Positions 58,585-64,000 of a stretch of DNA of 64,000 nt are shown piece after piece. The notes beneath the pieces are model-generated. The model saw only the letters and a list, made by a program, of their open reading frames with translations. It was not told where the DNA came from and made no database searches. Each line of letters opens with the position of its first letter. Position 1 is the stretch's first letter. The DNA is taken from contig NZ_JBHRXK010000003.1 in NCBI RefSeq assembly GCF_042648505.1, positions 124,001 to 188,000 on the forward strand, given 5' to 3'. The DNA comes from Lysobacter_L cavernae (GTDB taxonomy: Bacteria > Pseudomonadota > Gammaproteobacteria > Xanthomonadales > Xanthomonadaceae). Both the position numbers and the translations under genes were made by a program.

Positions 58585-59481
58585 CTACTGCAAGCGCTCC
58601 GGGGCGGCCATTTCGGCCGCTGCCGTGGTGAACAAACTAGCGACTTCCTCCGCCCCGAATCGATAACTGTGTCCGCAAAACTCGCAACGGACCTTGGCCT
58701 CGCCACCGGCCGCAGCCACCGCCGCTTCCGCCTCGGCCGGTCCGAGCGACACCAGCATGGCCTGGACCCGTTCGCGCGAGCACGAGCAGGCGAACCGCAG
58801 CGGTTTGCCCCCCAGTACCTGCACGCCGTCCTCGTGGAACAGCCGGACCAGCAGGTCGTCCGAACTGCACTGCAACAGTTCGCGTGTGTTCAGCGTGTCA
58901 AAAAGCGCCCCGGCCCGGGCCCATCCGTCCTCGTCGCCATGATCGCCCGGAAGCTTCTGCAGCATCAGTCCCGCGGCCTGCCGTTCGTCGGCGGCCAGCA
59001 GCAACCGGGTCGGGAGCTGCTCGGACTGACGGAAGTAGTCCTCGAAGGCGCCCGAGAGCGAGTCGGATTCGAGCGCGACCAGCCCCTGGTAGCGCACTGG
59101 ATCGCGGCCGTCGACGGACGGGTTCTCGATCGTGATCGCCAGCACCGCGTCCGGGCCGAGCGCGCGCAGGTCGCGCGAGACCGTGCCCTCGTCCGCCAGT
59201 TGGGCGATGCCGCGCAGGGTGCCGGCGGCGGTGCATTCGGCGAACAGGGTGCGCAGGGCACCGTCGCCGCGCAATTGCACCGACAGGCGTCCGTTGACCT
59301 TGGCATGGCCTGTGAACAGTGCCGCGGCCGCGGCGGCCTCGCCGAGCAGCTCGGCGGCGGCCGGCGGGTATTCGCTGCGCTCGCGGATCTGCTGCCAGGT
59401 ATCGTGCAGGTGCACGCGCACGCCGCGCACGCCGGCGCCTTCGATCAGGAAACGGGTCAGGGTGTCGGAATCGTTCGTCAT
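58585..59481 (-). CDS. hslO: Hsp33 redox-activated chaperone
   Basis: 298 residues. Holdase activated when oxidants release its zinc. The four zinc cysteines are present: CSC in FACSCSRERV and CEFC in RCEFCGHSY, about 30 residues apart. Family blocks are AAAAALFTGHAK and VQLRGDGALRTLF. Its ATG overlaps the TGA of the upstream TPR/hydroxylase gene by 4 bp, an unusual pairing that implies coupled expression. Confidence 0.96.
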   Translation of the reverse strand: MTNDSDTLTRFLIEGAGVRGVRVHLHDTWQQIRERSEYPPAAAELLGEAAAAAALFTGHAKVNGRLSVQLRGDGALRTLFAECTAAGTLRGIAQLADEGTVSRDLRALGPDAVLAITIENPSVDGRDPVRYQGLVALESDSLSGAFEDYFRQSEQLPTRLLLAADERQAAGLMLQKLPGDHGDEDGWARAGALFDTLNTRELLQCSSDDLLVRLFHEDGVQVLGGKPLRFACSCSRERVQAMLVSLGPAEAEAAVAAAGGEAKVRCEFCGHSYRFGAEEVASLFTTAAAEMAAPERLQ

Positions 59482-60773
59482 AGTTCACCCAGATCGGCAT
59501 CGTTGCGGTAGAAATCAAGCATGCCCTGGACCAACTGGGTGACCAGTTCACGTTCCAGCGGGCTCAGCATGGGGTGCCAGACGTCGAAGATCAGCACCAC
59601 GCGCAACGCATCGCTGCGGTTCCAGGCCTCGTGCTCGAAGGTGTCGTCGAAGATCAGCAGCTTGCCGGGCTCCCAACCGCGGGTTTCGTCGCCGACCCGC
59701 AACGCGCAGTGCTCGGGAACGATCAGCGGCAGGTGGACGGTGAGGCGCGTGTTGGTGGCGCCATGGTGGGGCGGGATATGCGTGCGCGGCTTCAATGCCG
59801 AGAAGAACGCCACCGGCGCGCGGTCGGGAATCATGACCTGCGGTGCCGCGGCCAGCATCGCTTCGGTCTTCGGGCACTGCCGGCAATGGGCATCGATGCG
59901 GTGGCCGTGCTTCCAGAGGAAGTACGCGCCCCAGTCGAGGTTGTGGTCGAGCGCGGCGAACTGGTTGGCCGGTTCGCCGGCATTCGTCTGCACATAGGGT
60001 TCGAAGCCGGGGGCGTCCTGCGTCAGTACGCCACGGAGCTCGTGCAGCGTGTCGGCGAAGGCTTCCTCGATCCGCGGCACCCAGTCGAACTCGTCGCGTT
60101 CGAAAAACGGGATCGCCGGGAGGCCCGGGTACGCCAAGGTCTGCGGCCGCGGCCAGACCGCCGAGCGGCGGCCCTCCAGCATCGCCAGGCAGTGGTCGAA
60201 GCGGCGGCGCTCGCTGGTGTCGGCCTGCGTGCGCAGATCGTCGACGCGCCCGCGCAGGTGGTCGCCGAGCTGGCTGCGGTCGGCCCTCACCGCCGCCAGG
60301 GCGCGGGTCATCAGGTCCTGGACCTCCGGCAGCTTGGCGTGGGCGTCGGGAATGGTCGACAGCGCACCGGCCCAGGCCATCGCCGCCGCGCGCTTTCGGC
60401 CCAGTGAGTCGAGCACTTCGCCTTTCTCGAAGCGGGCACCCCAGGCCATGGGATCGGTGGCGATGGCGCGGTCGAGTGCCGCGATCGCCTGTTCGGCATG
60501 GCCACGCAGCTTCAGCACTCGTGCCAGCGTGGCGTGGATGATGGAAGCATTCGGCGCGGCGGCGGCGGCACGCTGCAGGTAACTTTCGGCATCGGGCAGG
60601 TTGCCGCCCGACAGGGCCGCCCAGCCCAGTTGATAGAGCGCTTCGGGATGATGCGGCGCGATATCGAGTACCTGCTGCCAGCCCGCATTGGTCGCACTGC
60701 CGGATTGCGCCGTGCGGGCGCGTGCGACCAGGGCGTCGAGGGAGGGGCTGTGCTCGGGGTGGTCGCTTGGCAT
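59478..60773 (-). CDS. TPR protein with aspartyl/asparaginyl beta-hydroxylase domain
   Basis: 431 residues. The N-terminal ~150 residues are TPR repeats (HHPEALYQLGWAALSGGNLPDA, AIIHATLARVLKLRGHAEQA-like). The C-terminal domain is an AspH/LpxO-type 2-oxoglutarate dioxygenase with Fe ligands in IPPHHGATNTRLTVHLPL and FEHEAWNRSD. It may hydroxylate a peptide or lipid A-like target. No signal peptide. The stop overlaps the hslO start. Confidence 0.88.
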   Translation of the reverse strand: MPSDHPEHSPSLDALVARARTAQSGSATNAGWQQVLDIAPHHPEALYQLGWAALSGGNLPDAESYLQRAAAAAPNASIIHATLARVLKLRGHAEQAIAALDRAIATDPMAWGARFEKGEVLDSLGRKRAAAMAWAGALSTIPDAHAKLPEVQDLMTRALAAVRADRSQLGDHLRGRVDDLRTQADTSERRRFDHCLAMLEGRRSAVWPRPQTLAYPGLPAIPFFERDEFDWVPRIEEAFADTLHELRGVLTQDAPGFEPYVQTNAGEPANQFAALDHNLDWGAYFLWKHGHRIDAHCRQCPKTEAMLAAAPQVMIPDRAPVAFFSALKPRTHIPPHHGATNTRLTVHLPLIVPEHCALRVGDETRGWEPGKLLIFDDTFEHEAWNRSDALRVVLIFDVWHPMLSPLERELVTQLVQGMLDFYRNDADLGEL

Positions 60774-60832
60774 AACGCGGGCTAGCCATCAGCATGTAGG
60801 GACTGGAATTGCGCTCGGGGCGCTCACGAAGT

Positions 60833-61576
60833 ATGACCGATAGGGCGATTCAACCGCCAAGCACGGGCGCGAAAAGGCGGGGCGGCCGCTGGTTCCGCTG
60901 GTTGCTGGCATTGCCACTGCTGTTCCTGGCGGCGACGGTGCTGCAGGTGGCGGCATTGCGCTTTTTCGACCCGCCCTTCAGTGCCTTCATGGTGTCGCGG
61001 CAACTGGAGGCCTGGGGCGACGGCGACTGGCGCTTTCGCATCGCCTACGACTGGCGCGACCTCGACGAGATGTCGGCTAACGTGCCGGTGGCGCTGGTGG
61101 CATCCGAGGACCAGAACTTCGCCGAGCATTTCGGCTTCGACCTCAAGGCCATCGAGAAGGCGCGCAAGAACAACGCCCGTGGCCGCAAGGTGCGCGGCGG
61201 CAGCACCATCAGCCAGCAGACGGCGAAGAACCTGTTCCTGTGGAGCGGCCGCAGCTGGGTGCGCAAGGGCATCGAGGCCTGGTACACGGTACTGATCGAG
61301 GCGCTGTGGCCGAAGCACCGGATCATCGAGGTCTACGCCAACATCGCCGAGTTCGGCGACGGCGTGTACGGCGCGCAGGCGGCCGCGCGCACCTACTTCC
61401 ACAAGGACGCCGACCGCCTCACGCCGGCGCAAGCCGCGCGCATGGCGGCGGTGCTGCCGAGCCCGCGCCGCTACAGCATCGCCCGGCCTGGTCCCTACGT
61501 GCAGCGCCGCGCCAATGCGATCCAGCGACAGATGCGGTACATCGGCGGCAGCGGCTACCTCAAGCAGATCGATTGA
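60833..61576 (+). CDS. mtgA: Monofunctional peptidoglycan glycosyltransferase
   Basis: 247 residues. One membrane helix (LLALPLLFLAATVLQVAAL), then a GT51 domain with VASEDQNFAEHFGFD (catalytic Glu), RGGSTISQQTAKNLFLW and YANIAEFGDGVYG. It polymerises lipid II glycan strands at the periplasmic face. There is no transpeptidase domain. Start chosen at MTDRAI. It reads divergently from the TPR/hydroxylase gene. Confidence 0.96.
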   Translation: MTDRAIQPPSTGAKRRGGRWFRWLLALPLLFLAATVLQVAALRFFDPPFSAFMVSRQLEAWGDGDWRFRIAYDWRDLDEMSANVPVALVASEDQNFAEHFGFDLKAIEKARKNNARGRKVRGGSTISQQTAKNLFLWSGRSWVRKGIEAWYTVLIEALWPKHRIIEVYANIAEFGDGVYGAQAAARTYFHKDADRLTPAQAARMAAVLPSPRRYSIARPGPYVQRRANAIQRQMRYIGGSGYLKQID

Positions 61577-61600
61577 ACGCGGACGGGGTAATCCGGCTGG

Positions 61601-62647
61601 ATGAACCGCTACTATTCCGCCATGGATCGGGATCGCCTTACTGTTGTCGTCGCCGCCTATAACGAGGCCGACAGCCTGCCGCTGCTGCAGCCGCGCATTG
61701 CCGCGGTGCTCGATGGCATGGCCGTCGGGCAGGGCGTGGACAGTCAGGTGCTCTACATCGACGACGGCAGCAGCGACGCGACCTGGGCCGTGCTGCAGGA
61801 ACTGGCCGCGGCCGACCGGTGCATCGCATTGCTGCGGCTGTCGCGCAATTTCGGCAAGGAACTGGCGTTGACGGCGGGACTGGACCGGATCGAAGCCGGC
61901 GCCGCGCTGATCCTGGATGCCGATGGTCAAGACCCGCCGGAGCTGATTCCGCAGTTCGTCGCCAAATGGCGCGAAGGCTACGACGACGTCCACGGCACGC
62001 GCTTGGAACGCGAGGGCGAGGGCTGGCTCAAGCGCACCACCGCGCACGCGTTCTACCGGGTGATCGGGCGCTTGTCGAAGACGCCGATTCCGGCCGACAC
62101 CGGCGATTTCCGCCTGCTCTCGCCGCGTGCGCTGGCGGGGCTGCAACAGCTGCGCGAGCGGCATCGCTTCATGAAGGGCCTGTTCGGCTGGGTCGGCTAC
62201 AACCGCGTCGCGGTGCCGTACCACCGTGAGCCGCGCGCGGCCGGCCGCAGCAAGTTCAATTTCTGGCGGCTGTGGAACCTGGCGCTGGAAGGCATCACCA
62301 GCTTCACGACCGCGCCGCTGCGGCTGGCGACCTACCTGGGCCTGCTGACCGCGCTGGTGGCCTTCGGCTACGGGCTGTGGGTGATCGTCAAGGCGCTGAT
62401 CTGGAGCGACCCGGTCGCCGGCTGGCCGACGATGATGGCGGTGATCCTGTTCCTCGGTGGCGTGCAGCTGATCGCCCTGGGCGTGATCGGCGAGTACCTG
62501 GGCCGGCTCTATGACGAGTCCAAGCAGCGCCCGCTGTACCTTGTCGACAGTTGGCAACCGGCGGCTGGAGTATCCTCGACCCGGACCCCAGCAGAAGGAG
62601 ACGGCCATGCGCACCGTACGGCAACTGCTCGAAGCGAAAGCGCCTGA
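61601..62647 (+). CDS. Family 2 glycosyltransferase (GtrB/DPM1-like)
   Basis: 348 residues. GT-A domain with VVAAYNEADSLP, the first Asp in YIDDGSSD, and DADGQDPPELI. Two C-terminal membrane helices (YLGLLTALVAFGYGLWVI; MMAVILFLGGVQLIALGVIGEYLGRLYDE) are typical of polyprenyl-phosphate sugar transferases. The donor is UDP- or GDP-sugar, the acceptor undecaprenyl phosphate. A second ATG at 61622 is possible. Its 3' end overlaps the next gene's start by 41 bp. Confidence 0.93.
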   Translation: MNRYYSAMDRDRLTVVVAAYNEADSLPLLQPRIAAVLDGMAVGQGVDSQVLYIDDGSSDATWAVLQELAAADRCIALLRLSRNFGKELALTAGLDRIEAGAALILDADGQDPPELIPQFVAKWREGYDDVHGTRLEREGEGWLKRTTAHAFYRVIGRLSKTPIPADTGDFRLLSPRALAGLQQLRERHRFMKGLFGWVGYNRVAVPYHREPRAAGRSKFNFWRLWNLALEGITSFTTAPLRLATYLGLLTALVAFGYGLWVIVKALIWSDPVAGWPTMMAVILFLGGVQLIALGVIGEYLGRLYDESKQRPLYLVDSWQPAAGVSSTRTPAEGDGHAHRTATARSESA

Positions 62648-63038
62648 GGTCTTTGCGATCGGCCCGGACGTGCCGGTGATCGATGCGATCCGGTTGATGG
62701 CCGAGAAACGGATCGGCGCGGTACTGGTGATCGAGGGCGGACGTCTGATCGGCATCCTGTCCGAGCGCGATTACGCCCGCAAGATCGTGCTGCAGGGGCG
62801 CTCCTCAGCCGATACGCCGGTGCGCACGATCATGACCGCGGACGTGATCAGCGTCGGTCTCGACGACAGCGCCGACCAGTGCATGCAGATCGTCACCAAC
62901 CAGCGCATCCGCCATCTGCCGGTACTGGACAAGGGGCAGGTGCTGGGCGTGGTCTCGATCGGCGACCTGGTCAAAGCGGTGATCGAGGACCAGCAACTGG
63001 AACTGGATCAGTTGCAGCAGTACATCCGCCACGCATAG
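62607..63038 (+). CDS. CBS-domain protein
   Basis: 143 residues: a pair of CBS motifs, the first in PVIDAIRLMAEKRIGAVLVIE, the second ending RHLPVLDKGQVLGVVSIGDLV. CBS pairs bind adenine nucleotides and regulate partners. It starts inside the end of the glycosyltransferase gene in another frame, with AGAAGGAG upstream of the ATG. The regulated partner is unknown. Confidence 0.93.
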   Translation: MRTVRQLLEAKAPEVFAIGPDVPVIDAIRLMAEKRIGAVLVIEGGRLIGILSERDYARKIVLQGRSSADTPVRTIMTADVISVGLDDSADQCMQIVTNQRIRHLPVLDKGQVLGVVSIGDLVKAVIEDQQLELDQLQQYIRHA

Positions 63039-63046
63039 GCGCAGGC

Positions 63047-63742
63047 TCAGGCCGGCGGAAGCACCTGCGCCATCACCGCAACGTAATGGCAGACGCTGCC
63101 GGCGACCACGAACAGGTGCCAGATCGCGTGCGAGTAGGGTAGCGATGGTCGGTGGTAGAACACCGTGCCCAGCGTGTAGAACAGGCCGCCGGCGAACAAC
63201 CAGCCGACGGTCCAGCCATCCAGTGCGCCCAGCAGCGGCTTGATCGCGACGATCACCAGCCAGCCCATGGCGATGTAGATCGCGGTCGAGAGCAGCTTGA
63301 AGCGGCCGGTGAAGAACAGCTTGAACACGATGCCGGCGAAGGCGAGCAGCCAGATCGCCGCGAACAACCCCCAGCCCCACGGCCCACGCAGGCCGATCAG
63401 GGTGAAGGGGGTGTAGGTGCCGGCAATCAGCAGATAAATCGCGCAGTGGTCGAACACCTTCAGCCGTGCCTTGGCGATCGGATGCTGGATGGCGTGGTAC
63501 AGCGTCGAGGCCAGGTAAAGCAGCAGCAGGCAGATGCCGAACACGATCGCCCCGGCCAGCTGCCAGCCGTCGCCGTACAACGCCGCCAGGGTGATCAGCA
63601 CCGCGCCGCCGGCCAGCGCCGCGGTCGCGCCGACGCCGTGCGTGAGTGCGTTGACCAGTTCCTCGCGCACCGACGCCGCCGGTTGCAACTGGAGGGGGGC
63701 GGAGCCTGCGCCGTGTTCGCCGCTGGAGCGTGCCGTGTTCAT
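63047..63742 (-). CDS. PAQR/hemolysin III family membrane protein
   Basis: 231 residues with seven hydrophobic helices. It has the family's N-terminal EELVNALTHGVGA, LYHAIQHP in the middle and HAIWHLFVVAGSVCHY at the C-terminus; the conserved His and Ser residues are likely zinc ligands. Despite the name, most bacterial members are membrane-homeostasis proteins rather than proven hemolysins. It ends 8 bp from the convergent CBS gene. Confidence 0.93.
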   Translation of the reverse strand: MNTARSSGEHGAGSAPLQLQPAASVREELVNALTHGVGATAALAGGAVLITLAALYGDGWQLAGAIVFGICLLLLYLASTLYHAIQHPIAKARLKVFDHCAIYLLIAGTYTPFTLIGLRGPWGWGLFAAIWLLAFAGIVFKLFFTGRFKLLSTAIYIAMGWLVIVAIKPLLGALDGWTVGWLFAGGLFYTLGTVFYHRPSLPYSHAIWHLFVVAGSVCHYVAVMAQVLPPA

Positions 63743-63872
63743 CGTCGCAGCATCCTAGCGCAAGCTGGAGCAAATGCGCTGCATCGGCGCTGGCTTGTCC
63801 GCAAGGTGACGGCTGACACGCTTCGATGACTGCATCGTCTGCGCCGGAGTGAATCAGCGTTGCGTGCGCAAC

Positions 63873-64000
63873 TCAGCCTAAGTGACGCATGGCGAACCAC
63901 GCCAGCAGCCCCAGCTGCAAGGTCACGATGCACCAGAAGGCCTTGCGGAAGCCGCGCTTGACGGTCTTGTGCCGGAATACGCGCATCGCCACGAACGCGC
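63873..64000 (-). CDS. DUF1294-family membrane protein, C-terminal part only
   Basis: The last ~42 codons, running in from beyond the window. They read AFVAMRVFRHKTVKRGFRK..., then a hydrophobic helix (TLQLGLLAWFAM). The FRHKT pattern with a following aromatic-rich helix is characteristic of DUF1294. Many members also carry an N-terminal cold-shock domain, not visible here. Confidence 0.75.
   Translation of the reverse strand, partial: AFVAMRVFRHKTVKRGFRKAFWCIVTLQLGLLAWFAMRHLG

Noticed and set aside
63047..63742. Hemolysin toxin
   Set aside because: The hemolysin III name is historical; the sequence is a seven-helix PAQR-type protein with no toxin features.

Overview
This 64 kb window is chromosomal DNA from a GC-rich Gram-negative bacterium. 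The gene set points to the Xanthomonadaceae/Lysobacteraceae (Lysobacter- or Luteimonas-like Gammaproteobacteria). Evidence includes very large TonB-dependent receptors, an ahcY-metF pair behind an SAH riboswitch, an OlsF-like bifunctional acyltransferase, a lysine/alanine histone-like protein, and an ISXO2-type (IS1595 family) element. The genus assignment is inference. No rRNA, tRNA, CRISPR or prophage was found. Most of the window is ordinary chromosome, with one decayed insertion sequence near 54 kb.

Layout. 0-10 kb: end of a sensor kinase, ilvE, a tandem pair of small exported DUF4124-like proteins, then the methyl cycle on the minus strand (metK, an atypical SDR, ahcY under an SAH riboswitch, metF). 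10-18 kb: ornithine-lipid-type acyltransferase coupled to an LpxH-like phosphoesterase, a DUF457-type membrane hydrolase, a methyltransferase, dusB, a YegP-like protein. 17-30 kb: a Fur-box siderophore receptor with a PepSY membrane protein; nucleoside uptake and ribokinase; a degenerate (GGQEF) GGDEF protein; a TMEM165/GDT1 manganese exporter behind a yybP-ykoY riboswitch; an aldo/keto reductase; and a heme locus (Fur-controlled hemP, heme receptor, DUF6607-like protein). 29-38 kb: ECF sigma/anti-sigma/PDZ operon, QmcA-NfeD pair, gcvT and gcvH, then a 1 kb non-coding stretch that contains a promoter-terminator unit (candidate sRNA) ahead of the histone-like gene. 38-50 kb: serine hydrolase, GMC oxidoreductase, an ATP/ADP-carrier-like transporter, an ECF42 sigma factor with two DGPF proteins that each carry a matching ECF42 promoter, hotdog thioesterase, fadE with a divergent TetR regulator. 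49-58 kb: GTP-type PEP carboxykinase, a second ECF/anti-sigma/DUF4097 operon, the IS1595 remnant with a nested IS3 fragment, a 1010-residue TonB-dependent receptor and a small outer-membrane-like protein. 58-64 kb: Hsp33, a TPR/Asp-beta-hydroxylase protein, mtgA, a polyprenyl-type glycosyltransferase, a CBS protein, a PAQR/hemolysin III protein, and the end of a DUF1294 protein.

How the genes work together. MetK makes SAM, methyltransferases turn it to SAH, AhcY removes SAH, and MetF supplies methyl groups. GcvT/GcvH feed one-carbon units into the same folate pool. Iron and heme acquisition is split over two Fur-controlled loci. Three separate ECF sigma modules occur, each with its own cell-envelope or small-protein partners. 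fadE and pckG lie side by side around a TetR regulator, which suits fatty-acid oxidation feeding gluconeogenesis.

The most interesting items are the paired ECF42 promoters, the two riboswitches with readable expression logic, the candidate sRNA carrying three CCTCC motifs, the SDR with a zinc knuckle and no catalytic Tyr, and the dissected IS-in-IS remnant with an intact target duplication.
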